NCBI RefSeq assembly: GCF_000934845.1
Contig: NZ_JXIQ01000070.1
Span: 1-37,257, forward strand
From: Mesobacillus subterraneus
Lineage (GTDB): Bacteria > Bacillota > Bacilli > Bacillales > Cytobacillaceae
Reading direction: 5' to 3'
DNA: 37,257 nt
The notes beneath the pieces were generated by a model. That model saw only the letters and a list, made by a program, of their open reading frames with translations, did not search any database and was not told the origin of the DNA. Below are positions 16,616 through 25,012 of the stretch, one piece after another (within the stretch, counting starts at the first letter, position 1; the number at the start of each line of letters is the position of its first letter). Both the position numbers and the translations under genes were made by a program.

Positions 16616-17569
16616 TCACTGGCCCCCTGTTAGCTTAATTCTTGGATCAAGAATGGAATAAAGAATATCAATAAAGAAGTTCACCATTACAACCGCTATG
16701 GCCATGAACAGTACGGCACCCTGCACAACCGGGAAGTCCCTTGTCATGATGGCATCAATGACAAGTCTTCCGAGACCTGGAATTGCAAATATCGTTTCGG
16801 TGATCACTGCACCTCCAAGGAAAGTGGCTAATTGCAATCCACTCACGGTAACGACAGGAATAAGTGCGTTTTTTAAAGCATGTCCAATTACGACTCCTCG
16901 TTCTAAAACACCTTTTGCATAGGCAGTCCGGATATAATCGGCCTCAAGCACTTCAAGCATGCTTGACCGTAACATTCTGGTTATCTCTGCACTCAATCGG
17001 ACTCCTACGGCAAGAGCAGGTAAAATCATTAAAAGCATGCTCTGTTTAAAATCTTTCCAGGGCTCCACATACCCTGATGGCGCTAACCATCCTAATGAAA
17101 TGGAAAAGACGAAAATCAGCAATATCCCTAGGAAAAATGGGGGGACTGACACCCCTGACAACGCAAATGTTGTTCCAAAGTAATCCCAGAACGTCCCTTT
17201 TCTTGTTGCTGAAATGATACCCGCTGGAATGGCGATCAGCATCGCAATGATAAACGACATGATAGATAATTGAATCGTCACCGGCAGCTTCTGAAGGAGT
17301 ACAGTAAGAACGGGGGTATTATCTTTCAATGAATTTCCAAGGTCTCCCTGAAGAACGTTTGTTACCCAGTTAAAATACTGAACATAAAGAGGATCATTCA
17401 GGCCCATCTGCTCCCTTAATGCCTGCAGCGATTCTTCAGTCGCCTCTTGTCCTAAGATCATCCTTGCAGGGTCGCCTGGCGTGAGATGAACGAGTGAAAA
17501 AACAATGATACTTACTAAGAATAAGATAACGATCATAAGTCCTAATCGACGAAGCAAAAACTTTACCAC
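16616..17569 (-). CDS. peptide ABC transporter permease (DppB type)
   Basis: The first transmembrane subunit, 317 residues, six spans. The beginning MVKFLLRRLGLMIVILFLVS, the periplasmic-side FSLVHLTPGDPA motif and the EAA loop EADYIRTAYAKGVLERGVV are those of DppB/OppB. A GTG start has GGGAGGG about 7 nt upstream. It is separated from the binding-protein gene by a 78-nt gap with a stem-loop. Confidence 0.92.
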   Translation of the reverse strand: MVKFLLRRLGLMIVILFLVSIIVFSLVHLTPGDPARMILGQEATEESLQALREQMGLNDPLYVQYFNWVTNVLQGDLGNSLKDNTPVLTVLLQKLPVTIQLSIMSFIIAMLIAIPAGIISATRKGTFWDYFGTTFALSGVSVPPFFLGILLIFVFSISLGWLAPSGYVEPWKDFKQSMLLMILPALAVGVRLSAEITRMLRSSMLEVLEADYIRTAYAKGVLERGVVIGHALKNALIPVVTVSGLQLATFLGGAVITETIFAIPGLGRLVIDAIMTRDFPVVQGAVLFMAIAVVMVNFFIDILYSILDPRIKLTGGQ

Positions 17570-17605
17570 GGTGCACCCTCCCTTTTTTAAAGTTTAAAAA
17601 TAGTT

Positions 17606-17631
17606 CGGCCTGGAAACTGGTCTCCAAGCCG
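17606..17631 (-). terminator. intergenic stem-loop between binding protein and dppB
   Basis: On the minus strand CGGCTTGGA pairs with TCCAGGCCG (one G-T pair) across an 8-nt loop, followed by AACTATTTTTAAA. Such hairpins commonly protect or over-represent the binding-protein message relative to the rest of an ABC operon. Confidence 0.6.
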
Positions 17632-17647
17632 AGTCATGTAAATGGGG

Positions 17648-19207
17648 CTATTTAAATGAAACGTCATGAAAGCGCATCATTTGGTCCGCGATGTGATTAT
17701 ACCCTTGCAGGTTATTCTTGTATGCTTTGTAATCCTTCTCATGATAAAGAAAGATGTATGGAACTTCTTCTTGACCTAGCTTTGTAGCTTCGGAATAAAT
17801 TTTCTTTCGTTCTTTCTGATCTGTCTCAATGCGAGCTTTTTCTAGAAGCTCGTCCATTTTAGGATTGGAATACCCATAGTTGATAGAACCATCTGTATGG
17901 AACAAGGCGTAGATATTACCGTCTGGATCGGTTCTTCCGCTCCATCCCAAACGAACTGCATCAAATTTGAAGTTATCCATGTTATCAAGCATTGTTCCAA
18001 ACTCAACCATTTCAAGATTCACCTTGATACCCGCTTCTTTAGCCATGGATTGGATCATTTGTGAAATTTGTTCCTCTACTGGCTTTGGAGATAGCTGTAG
18101 CGTGAATTCGAATCCATCCGGATAACCGGCGTCAGCCATGATTTTCTTCGCTTTTTCAATATCCTTCTTCTTCGGTTTAATACTTTCGTCATATGCCCAT
18201 GTTCCAGGAGGGATCGCACCTGCTGAATCTACTGCTGTATCGCGAAGGGCTACTTTAATAATTGCGTCATGATCGATGACCAAATCCAACGCCTGGCGAA
18301 GTGCTTTATTGTTGAATGGTTCGCTCTTATGGTTCAAATACAGCCCCTGGAATCCAAGCGCTCCTGCTTCAGATAAGGTAAGGTTTGAATCATTTTTAAG
18401 CTTTTCGACATCTTTTGGCGGAACCTTGCTAATGATATCAACATCACCAGATGTCAGGTTTGTCAGTCTGACGTTCTCATCGGCATATGGACGATAAACG
18501 ATTTTCTCAAACTTTGGCGCACCGTTCCAATAGTCTGCATTCTTTTCTACTTCAATTTTGTCTTGCTTAACACGGGATACAAATTTGAACGGACCAGTAC
18601 CTACAGGAGAATTAGCAAAGTCTTTGCCCTTTTCTTTTACCGCTGTAGGGGAAACCATCATGCCAGCCCGGTCAGATAGTGCTGCAAGGAATGGACTGTA
18701 CGGTTCTGACAGCACAACCTTCAATGTTGTTTCGTCGACCACTTCTAACTTTTCAATGGTAGATAGTTCAGATGCACGCGGTGAACCTGCATTAGGATCC
18801 ATCATGCGTTCAAAGTTGAATTTAACCGCTTCAGCATTGAACGGGGTTCCATCATGGAACTTAACATTCTTTTGCAGTGTGAAGGTGTAAGTTTTGCCAT
18901 CCTCTGAAATATCCCACTTTTCTGCAAGCATTGGAACAAAGTTAAGCTCTTTATCCACGTCAACCAGCTTATCATAGATACTGTGGAAGATTTGGCGATC
19001 AACCGCAGCTGTAGAGAAATGTGGATCCAACTGCGGCGGATCATCGTCCAGACCAACTACCAGTTCTGTTTTGTCCGTTTTTTCCGGAGTGTTAGTAGTT
19101 GCTGATTTTTCTGTTTTTGAACTAGAAGAATTACTATTGTTGCATCCAGTTAGAAGCAATAATAAACTCATCAATACTGCTGCAAATACTTTTACTTTCT
19201 TTCTCAC
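17648..19207 (-). CDS. peptide-binding lipoprotein (DppA/OppA type, SBP_bac_5)
   Basis: The extracellular substrate-binding lipoprotein of the importer, 519 residues. The signal peptide ends in the lipobox LLTGC, giving a lipid-anchored Cys, followed by an Asn/Ser-rich linker. The mature part has the family stretches PPQLDPHFSTAAVDRQIFHS, KWDISEDGKTYTFTLQKNVKFHDGTPF (read in parts) and NKALRQALDLVIDHDAI. The start is GTG, with a G-rich AGAGGGGG site about 11 nt away. It is the first gene of the operon binding protein-dppB-dppC-DUF1028-dppD-dppF. The substrate is unknown, but ggt downstream makes gamma-glutamyl peptides a candidate. Confidence 0.93.
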   Translation of the reverse strand: MRKKVKVFAAVLMSLLLLLTGCNNSNSSSSKTEKSATTNTPEKTDKTELVVGLDDDPPQLDPHFSTAAVDRQIFHSIYDKLVDVDKELNFVPMLAEKWDISEDGKTYTFTLQKNVKFHDGTPFNAEAVKFNFERMMDPNAGSPRASELSTIEKLEVVDETTLKVVLSEPYSPFLAALSDRAGMMVSPTAVKEKGKDFANSPVGTGPFKFVSRVKQDKIEVEKNADYWNGAPKFEKIVYRPYADENVRLTNLTSGDVDIISKVPPKDVEKLKNDSNLTLSEAGALGFQGLYLNHKSEPFNNKALRQALDLVIDHDAIIKVALRDTAVDSAGAIPPGTWAYDESIKPKKKDIEKAKKIMADAGYPDGFEFTLQLSPKPVEEQISQMIQSMAKEAGIKVNLEMVEFGTMLDNMDNFKFDAVRLGWSGRTDPDGNIYALFHTDGSINYGYSNPKMDELLEKARIETDQKERKKIYSEATKLGQEEVPYIFLYHEKDYKAYKNNLQGYNHIADQMMRFHDVSFK

Positions 19208-19479
19208 TTTTTCTTTTCCCCCTCTTTGCGAAACATTTTCTTAACAAAAGTAGGCATATAGTTCCAAAATTCTACTTTACGAAAGCGTTTCACTAATTTA
19301 AATATCATTTTGAATTTCGTATTATTATAATACAGGGAATTAAAAAAATCTATATAATATTCAGAAAAAATTAAAGATTTTTCCTGGTATTTTTTATTAT
19401 TTTTCCAGTTCATATTGATATTCCAATCAATTGTAAGATAATATAAATCTACTAATGTTAATGGAAAAGTGGTGTTTGA
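19208..19479. promoter_or_regulatory. divergent AT-rich promoter region between dpp operon and lrp-type gene
   Basis: This 272-nt region is very AT-rich and separates two divergent units, so it must hold promoters for both. Bent A/T tracts typical of Lrp-family targets are present, but no single operator stands out. Long open frames crossing it are not supported by any ribosome binding site. Confidence 0.45.
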
Positions 19480-19929
19480 ATGAAAATTGATGACACGGAC
19501 CGCATGATTTTGCAACTTTTAGCTGAAAATGGACGAATGTCCTATGTCGACATCGGAAAAGAATTAAATCTATCTAGGGTAGCAATCCGGGAAAGAGTCA
19601 ATCAATTAATAAAGGAAGGTATCATAGAAAAATTTTCTGCCGTAATCAATTCGGAGAAAGTAGGAAAGGCTGTATCTGCCTTTTTTGAAGTTGATTGTGA
19701 GCCTTCCTCTCTCGTAAACGTTGCAGAAGCCCTCGCGAACAATCCCAGTGTTGCAAGCTGTTATCAGATGACAGGGCCGAGTACCCTACATATGCATGTT
19801 TTAGTAGAGGATTTTATTAGGTTGGAGAATTTCATTAACGAAGAATTATACAGCCTAGAAGGAATTACAAGAGTGGAAAGCCATATTTTACTTCGGAGAT
19901 TCAAAAGCCGTACAGGTCTGAAATTGTAG
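19480..19929 (+). CDS. Lrp/AsnC-family regulator
   Basis: A 149-residue transcription factor of the feast/famine class. The N-terminal HTH runs KIDDTDRMILQLLAENGRMS, DIGKELNLSRVAIRERVNQL, and a C-terminal RAM ligand-binding domain contains ASCYQMTGPSTLHMHVLVED with the GPSTLHMHV turn. It is divergent from the peptide importer operon, the classical layout for a regulator of its neighbour. In B. subtilis the Lrp-type ywrC lies with ywrA/B (chromate) and ywrD (ggt), so this may be the counterpart, here with an importer between. The ligand is probably an amino acid or an imported product (inference). Confidence 0.88.
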   Translation: MKIDDTDRMILQLLAENGRMSYVDIGKELNLSRVAIRERVNQLIKEGIIEKFSAVINSEKVGKAVSAFFEVDCEPSSLVNVAEALANNPSVASCYQMTGPSTLHMHVLVEDFIRLENFINEELYSLEGITRVESHILLRRFKSRTGLKL

Positions 19930-19956
19930 ATTGAGCCAAAAAATAACGCCAAAATT

Positions 19957-19996
19957 GCAAAAGGACAAAAACATAATTGCATCTAAGTCCTTTTGC
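19957..19996. terminator. bidirectional terminator between convergent genes
   Basis: A 10-bp stem GCAAAAGGAC / GTCCTTTTGC with a 20-nt loop lies between the lrp-type gene and the convergent transporter gene. T-richness after the stem is modest on both strands. Confidence 0.6.
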
Positions 19997-20001
19997 CACT
20001 A

Positions 20002-21600
20002 TTATAAAAAGAAAATCAATACTTGAGATGCAACTGCGACTGAAATTAGTGCGAATGGGTAGGCGGCAGCATAGGCGATGGATGCGTCTTCTGAGTCCAA
20101 TAGCTGGTTGGCTGCGCCAAGTCCGGGAGTGCTTGTCATTCCGCCGCATAGTGCTCCTAATGAGTGAATGATGCTGAGCTTGAAAAGCTTTCTAGCGATA
20201 AAAAATCCGGCAATTATTGGCAGGACTGTGATAATCGCACCGCCAATGACAAGATTGAAGCCTTCCTGCTGAATGACTTCGACGATACCTTTTCCGGCGG
20301 TCGTACCGGCACCTGCAAGGAACAAGACTAATCCGATATCACGGATGACCTGGTTTGACGGCTGATAATATCTGGCATGAATAGGGCCGAGTCTTCCAAA
20401 ATGGCCAATGATTAAAGCAATGAATAACGGCCCGCCAGCGACACCGAATGAAATGGTGCCGAGATTCGGGAAGTGAATTGGTATCATCCCGGCAAAAACA
20501 CCAAGCAGCAAAACTAGACTGAGCGATAAGATGTGGATATTGGTCACGGTCCATTTTTTTCTGCTGAATAGTTTTTCGACATCATCCAACCTGCCCTTGC
20601 TGCTGACTAGTGTCAGAATATCTCCGCGTTCAAGCCGCCACTTTGAATTTTGATTGAATTCAAAACCGCCTCGTTCTATTCTTGTAACTGTTACACCATA
20701 AGTGCGTCTCAATTCAAGATCCTTGATTGTCTTCCCAATTAATTCGAGTGCGTCCACCGTGACTTTACGGAGTTCTACATTGTCATGGTTGGCGGTGTTC
20801 GTCTCCACTTCACGGCCGATCCCCTTGGAAAGTTTTTTCAAATCGTTAGGCAATCCGACAGCGACTAATCTGTCTCCTACCAGAATAACGGTATCATTAA
20901 GTGCGATGATATTCCGATCTCCACGGATGACCCGGCTGATCACGACGGAATTATTTCGGTTGATTTTTAGCTCTTTTAGCGTTCGCTTATTAATAGCAGG
21001 AGTCATCACCTCTATCGTTATGACTTCAGGGGACTCATCATTGCGGATAGGGCCTGATTTCTTTTTCAGATCCTCCGAGAGATCGACCTTCAGCATTCGT
21101 GGCAACAGCTGTACGAACAGTACCACTGCGAGGACGCCGAATGGGTAAGCAATCCCGTAGCCGACAGAGGCAAGCGGATCGCCAGTGGCTTGAAGTGCAG
21201 CAGCTAAACCCGGGGTACTCGTAAGCGCACCCGTCATGATTCCAATGCTCAATGCTGGGGAAAGATGGAATAGTTTGGACACGATGATCGTCGTAATCGA
21301 AGCGATCAGAACGATCAGCAAGCTAATGATGCCGAACACAATACCGCTCGTTTTCATCATTCGGAAAAAGCGCGGTCCTGCTGACAAGCCAACGGCAACG
21401 ATAAATAAGCCAAGTCCCAGCTGCTGGATGACTGGTGACACTTGGTAGCCGAAATGTCCAAACACCATGGCGGCCAGCAAAACCCCAGACGTTCCAAGAC
21501 TAAGTCCGCGTATTTTGATTTCCCCAAGTGCAGAGCCAAGAAATAAAATCACGAATAATAAAATTAATGGTTCCGCAAGCAAACCTTTTATGAAGTCCAT
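20002..21600 (-). CDS. aspartate:alanine exchanger-family transporter with two RCK-C domains
   Basis: A membrane transporter of the AAE family (two Asp-Al_Ex domains), 532 residues. Two homologous membrane halves, each with the GALTSTPGLAAA or GGMTSTPGLGAA motif, flank a cytoplasmic centre of two TrkA-C/RCK-C-like domains (around VISRVIRGDRNIIALNDTVI and VTRIERGGFEFNQ). Known relatives exchange aspartate for alanine; others carry dicarboxylates or are uncharacterised (YbjL/YidE). The ATG at 21600 with TTGGAGG 8 nt upstream is preferred over a TTG at 21615 that overlaps that site. Monocistronic. The substrate is not decidable here. Confidence 0.85.
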   Translation of the reverse strand: MDFIKGLLAEPLILLFVILFLGSALGEIKIRGLSLGTSGVLLAAMVFGHFGYQVSPVIQQLGLGLFIVAVGLSAGPRFFRMMKTSGIVFGIISLLIVLIASITTIIVSKLFHLSPALSIGIMTGALTSTPGLAAALQATGDPLASVGYGIAYPFGVLAVVLFVQLLPRMLKVDLSEDLKKKSGPIRNDESPEVITIEVMTPAINKRTLKELKINRNNSVVISRVIRGDRNIIALNDTVILVGDRLVAVGLPNDLKKLSKGIGREVETNTANHDNVELRKVTVDALELIGKTIKDLELRRTYGVTVTRIERGGFEFNQNSKWRLERGDILTLVSSKGRLDDVEKLFSRKKWTVTNIHILSLSLVLLLGVFAGMIPIHFPNLGTISFGVAGGPLFIALIIGHFGRLGPIHARYYQPSNQVIRDIGLVLFLAGAGTTAGKGIVEVIQQEGFNLVIGGAIITVLPIIAGFFIARKLFKLSIIHSLGALCGGMTSTPGLGAANQLLDSEDASIAYAAAYPFALISVAVASQVLIFFL

Positions 21601-21615
21601 AGATGATTCCTCCAA

Positions 21616-21864
21616 TAGTACGTTTGTGAAATTCTACACAACATAGAATATCACGACAAAGGACCATTTCCTAATCAAGAATTGACGAATTTATTACAAA
21701 AACAACATCCCTCTGATGAAAACGTTTTTCTATGCGTTTTCCACTTCACTTTTACAACCATTTTCGTAAAATCAGTACTAACCTTTCTTTTTATAGCGAG
21801 TTTTTCCAATTGAAAAAGAGACTCGAAGCTGAGTCTCTTAAATCGGTTGATAAATATCCTCGGC
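21616..21864. other. intergenic region without recognisable gene
   Basis: Apart from the terminator at 21813-21839 I see no gene or known RNA here. It presumably holds the promoter of the exchanger gene. Confidence 0.4.
21813..21839 (-). terminator. terminator of the GntR-ABC operon
   Basis: On the minus strand GAGACTC pairs with GAGTCTC across a 6-nt loop and is followed by TTTTTC. It lies about 25 nt after the stop of the last gene. Confidence 0.85.
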
Positions 21865-22557
21865 TTACTCGTTGACCACATAACCTTCACCAGACACTTC
21901 CATCTTCCCAGGAACCTTGATATAGATGAAGTCTAGTCCCTGCATCATCCCATTTCTGCGGTTGAACTGCTCGCCATCTTCAGCAAATTGGGTAAACGGA
22001 AAGGCCTTCGTGTACTTTACAAGTTGAATGTTCACATGATCCTGAGGCAAGATTTTCAAAGTTGTCTCGATCAGCTCTACCTCCGGGGAAGTGAAACGAT
22101 CAGTGATATCAATATTATCTACATACGAAAAGGTAGAGTAATGGGTAACTTCGATCTTGTCCTCGATGGATTTAACTTTTTCGATAAAAACCATGGCATT
22201 CGAACTCTTTGACTCGATGTTCAATTCTTCCCCTTCAATAGGAAATTCCCATGATTTCTTCTTCGACAGTCCGTTGGCTTCCTCGATTTTTCCTGATTCG
22301 ACAATCGAATAAATATCGCTGTTCAAACGTTCATTTTGCAGCATTTCCTGTTCTGTCAAATAATCTCCCTGATAGGATTCTCCCTTCGGAACAACAAAAG
22401 AAAGGGATGCTGTGCAAAGTAAGACAATGATATACACAGTGAACATTTTTGTTGTGCTGCTCCCACTCAAGAATCTGGGGCTTGTAAATCTACCTGAAAA
22501 ATTTGCCAAACCAATAAAGGCCAATAGGAGAATAAAGAGCAAAATAATCAGACTCAT
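21865..22557 (-). CDS. unknown two-span membrane protein of the ABC operon
   Basis: A 230-residue protein not assigned to a named family. Residues 1-20 (MSLIILLFILLLAFIGLANF) and about 38-55 (MFTVYIIVLLCTASLSFVV) are membrane segments. The remainder is a hydrophilic domain, probably outside the cell, with many Glu/Lys and strand-like segments such as VEVTHYS-type and HVNIQLVKYTKAF. It overlaps the permease gene by 4 nt and ends the operon, so it is likely an accessory subunit of this ABC system. Confidence 0.7.
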   Translation of the reverse strand: MSLIILLFILLLAFIGLANFSGRFTSPRFLSGSSTTKMFTVYIIVLLCTASLSFVVPKGESYQGDYLTEQEMLQNERLNSDIYSIVESGKIEEANGLSKKKSWEFPIEGEELNIESKSSNAMVFIEKVKSIEDKIEVTHYSTFSYVDNIDITDRFTSPEVELIETTLKILPQDHVNIQLVKYTKAFPFTQFAEDGEQFNRRNGMMQGLDFIYIKVPGKMEVSGEGYVVNE

Positions 22558-23306
22558 TTTCTCACCTCCAGGTTGTCTGAGAGAAATATTGCCGATCCGA
22601 AGGCAACAGTTGATGCAAACAGAACCTTTAAAAGGAACAACAGGAAGGAGGTTTCCTTCACAAAAATTCGTCCAACATCAATCAATAGAGTAGATTCATT
22701 TGCAAAGAACACACTAATAAACAAACTACCGAAAAGCAAGGCTGGAAGGAGGATGATGAAAATTTTATTTCTTTGGACTAGCATCCCGACCAGATAGCCC
22801 AGCGCCGTGAAAAGAAACAGATATAGGATGATTCCAACAAGGCCCTCTGCCATCTGTAACATTGATAATCGTTGGCTTACGATGTAATCTTGCTCCTGGA
22901 GGATCAAGACTGACAGCTTCAAAGACTGGCTCGCCAGCAGGAAAGTAACTCCTCCAATAATACTTGCCCAGCCAAGGAACAGGATATTTGCTAAGTTGCT
23001 GCTCATTCTGTTGGCGACAAATGCATAATCATCAAATCGATACGCTTGGGTTGTTACAATAATTGCCGAAAGGAACGCCCAGATCATCAAAAAAGCAAGG
23101 ATAAAAGACCCTGAATAATATTTCATTTCATAACTAAAAGAGTCTGAGCCGCCTCCCCCACCTCCTTCTCCTCCTAACGAAAACAGAATTCCAATGATTT
23201 GCAGCATCATCAGAGAAGTGAACATTCCCCGATAGGATTTCAATTTGAATCGGAATTGCTTTTTTACAATATCCCAGAGACTAGTTTTTGGTAAAGACAT
23301 CATCAA
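22554..23306 (-). CDS. ABC-2-like permease of a GntR-controlled exporter
   Basis: A 250-residue membrane protein with about six spans and the basic N-terminus of ABC-2-type permeases (LWDIVKKQFRFKLKSYRGMF). An unusual glycine/serine stretch, LGGEGGGGGGSDSF, makes the first external loop. The start is one of the ATG codons at 23303 or 23300 after AAAGGCGGG; the gene overlaps the ATPase gene by about 20 nt. Together with the ATPase it forms the membrane part of a YtrB/YhcG-like exporter. The substrate is unknown, but cell-wall antibiotics are typical triggers for such operons. Confidence 0.8.
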   Translation of the reverse strand: MMMSLPKTSLWDIVKKQFRFKLKSYRGMFTSLMMLQIIGILFSLGGEGGGGGGSDSFSYEMKYYSGSFILAFLMIWAFLSAIIVTTQAYRFDDYAFVANRMSSNLANILFLGWASIIGGVTFLLASQSLKLSVLILQEQDYIVSQRLSMLQMAEGLVGIILYLFLFTALGYLVGMLVQRNKIFIILLPALLFGSLFISVFFANESTLLIDVGRIFVKETSFLLFLLKVLFASTVAFGSAIFLSDNLEVRK

Positions 23307-24183
23307 TCCCGCCTTTCTCCTGGCTCGTCAAGTACAGACAAAGATCTTCATTGGAAATCGTCGAGAACTTTAAGCCCTTGTTCATAGCTGAAGTTATCTG
23401 ACCTTCTGACAAATTATTGCGAATCAACGCATAGCTTTTGCCAAAGTCAGTACTATTGCGATGGAATAGTTCATGTCCAGAAAGCCAGTCGTTCAGCATA
23501 TCATCTCTTCCGCTGACTATGACTGCATACTCTCGCATGTCTTCAACCGTCATATGCAACAATTGCCTTCCATCCTTTAAGACCAAGATGTCTTCCAAGA
23601 GGTCCTCAACTTCGTTCAGATGATGGCTTGAAATGATGATTGTCCTTGGGTTGGCAAGATAGTCTTTTAGCAACGCCCGGTAAAAATCCTTCCTAACGCC
23701 AGCATCCATCCCGTTTGTCGGCTCATCAAAGATCGTCAACGGACAGCGGGAGGCCAGCCCCAAAATCGCATGAAAAGTATTCTTCATCCCTTTCGACAAT
23801 CCTGTATGGTGCTGCTTCAGATCAAGACGGAAATAGCTCATTAGATTCCTGGCCAATTTCATGTCCCAGTTTGGGTAAAAACTTGCTGCCGAGTCCAATA
23901 GTTCATCCAGACTCAGCGATGCTGGCAGATTCATATCATTATCCACCATGACCATATTCGCTGACACCGACAGATTATTGAATGGACTTTCGCCAAATAC
24001 CCTTACCTCACCTGAACTCTCCCGTATGAAACCAGCGGCGATTTGCAGCATTGTCGTCTTGCCGGCTCCATTCCTGCCAATCAGCCCTGTGATCTTATTC
24101 TCCCCGATGGAAAACGTCAACTCATCCAGTACTTTTTTCTTTCCATATATTTTCGTTACTTTATTGAATTTAAGCACACTCAT
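23281..24183 (-). CDS. ABC transporter ATPase (YtrB/YhcG-like)
   Basis: A 300-residue ATPase with Walker A GRNGAGKTT, Walker B LTIFDEPTNGMD and H-loop IIISSHHLNEVEDLL. The signature motif is degenerate (LSKGMKNTFHAI instead of LSGGQ), which is common in the YtrB/BcrA exporter branch. The start ATG overlaps the GntR stop (TGATG), with GGGGG 5 nt upstream. Cotranscribed with the regulator and permease. Confidence 0.9.
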   Translation of the reverse strand: MSVLKFNKVTKIYGKKKVLDELTFSIGENKITGLIGRNGAGKTTMLQIAAGFIRESSGEVRVFGESPFNNLSVSANMVMVDNDMNLPASLSLDELLDSAASFYPNWDMKLARNLMSYFRLDLKQHHTGLSKGMKNTFHAILGLASRCPLTIFDEPTNGMDAGVRKDFYRALLKDYLANPRTIIISSHHLNEVEDLLEDILVLKDGRQLLHMTVEDMREYAVIVSGRDDMLNDWLSGHELFHRNSTDFGKSYALIRNNLSEGQITSAMNKGLKFSTISNEDLCLYLTSQEKGGIDDVFTKN

Positions 24184-24563
24184 CAATCCCCCTTCACTTC
24201 CCGTTTGGCTGCCTGGATCATCTCACTCAACTCCTCCTCCGTCACCTGAAGAAGATCTGCCTCTTGCACCAACTCTCGTACCATTGACTTCAATGTCTGG
24301 TTTCTCCGTTTCGCCGAGATAATCATTTTTGCATCCTCCGTTACAAACATACCAAGACCGCGCTTTTTATAAAGAACGCTTTCATCCGCTAACAGATTCA
24401 ATCCTTTTGCCGCTGTCGCCGGATTGATATTCAGCATTTCCGCTAGCTGATATTGTGAATGAACCTTCTCATCCTTCTTGATGCTTTCGCTTAGAATCTC
24501 CGTTTCCAGCCACTCAGCAATCTGAACGTAAATTGGCTTCATGCTATCTGAATTAAGAATCAA
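24183..24563 (-). CDS. GntR-family regulator, YtrA type
   Basis: A 126-residue short GntR regulator: HTH with KPIYVQIAEWLETEIL, VHSQYQLAEMLNINPATAAK and a characteristic short C-terminal tail instead of a large effector domain, which is the YtrA subfamily that autoregulates ABC exporter operons. The best start is TTG at 24563, with AAGGAGGTG at correct spacing, giving a protein beginning MILNSDS. Longer in-frame readings start inside the operator. The palindrome at 24590-24615 directly upstream is probably its binding site. Confidence 0.88.
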   Translation of the reverse strand: MILNSDSMKPIYVQIAEWLETEILSESIKKDEKVHSQYQLAEMLNINPATAAKGLNLLADESVLYKKRGLGMFVTEDAKMIISAKRRNQTLKSMVRELVQEADLLQVTEEELSEMIQAAKREVKGD

Positions 24564-24589
24564 CCCCGCACCTCCTTCAACAAGTAACA

Positions 24590-24615
24590 TAGTACATTAC
24601 TGTTATAATGTACTA
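24590..24615. promoter_or_regulatory. palindromic operator of the YtrA-type regulator
   Basis: Perfect 10-bp arms TAGTACATTA and TAATGTACTA with a 6-nt centre lie just upstream of the ribosome binding site of the GntR gene. AGTACA-type palindromes of this kind are known for GntR/YtrA regulators. The overlapping TATAAC/TATAGT-like boxes would put it over the promoter. Confidence 0.65.
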
Positions 24616-24672
24616 TACACTATACTATATAGCCATTCAAGGGAAATTTAACCATTCCACCGATTGAAAAAT

Positions 24673-24706
24673 AAAAACCCCCATCGTAGTACACGAGGGG
24701 GGGGTT
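24673..24706 (-). terminator. terminator of the two-component operon
   Basis: On the minus strand AACCCCC and an inner TCGT pair with ACGA and GGGGGTT, followed by TTTATTTTT. It overlaps the stop codon of the small membrane protein gene. Confidence 0.75.
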
Positions 24707-24923
24707 ATAATGCATTCGTCCGATCGAGTGGGCTTTCTAGCTTCGAAAGCTCCAGCTTCATCTTTTCTGTTTCAAGCAGGTAGTTTTCATGCTTGAGCCG
24801 TTCAAGCTCGATTTCATCCTTCAACATAGTATGTTTGATTTTTGCCACTTTTTGATAATGACTTGAGATGATGGCAACGAGCGGGATTGAAAACACCATG
24901 ATGATCGTTATGGTTCCGATCAT
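24705..24923 (-). CDS. small membrane protein with coiled coil (PspB-like layout)
   Basis: A 72-residue protein: one N-terminal span (about residues 3-21, TITIIMVFSIPLVAIISS) followed by a heptad-like charged helix rich in Leu, Lys and Glu (KDEIELERLKHENYLLETEK). The layout recalls PspB-type envelope stress proteins, though homology is not shown. A GGAGTG site precedes the ATG. It follows the histidine kinase by 89 nt without a terminator and shares the operon end, so it may be a sensor partner or target of the two-component system. Confidence 0.65.
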   Translation of the reverse strand: MIGTITIIMVFSIPLVAIISSHYQKVAKIKHTMLKDEIELERLKHENYLLETEKMKLELSKLESPLDRTNAL

Positions 24924-25012
24924 GGAACTTCACTCCAAACTTTCCTGGTTTTATTTCCATCATAGCAAAACAGGAAAAATAAACCAACCTTTTTTCAAAA
25001 AAATAGATCAGC

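Noticed and set aside
19204-19515. 103-codon minus-strand frame upstream of the peptide-binding protein
   Set aside because: Lys/Phe/Asn-rich translation of AT-rich promoter DNA with no start signal, overlapping the divergent lrp-type gene.
21675-21890. 71-codon minus-strand frame after the ABC operon
   Set aside because: Passes through the operon terminator, has no ribosome binding site and no protein-like features.
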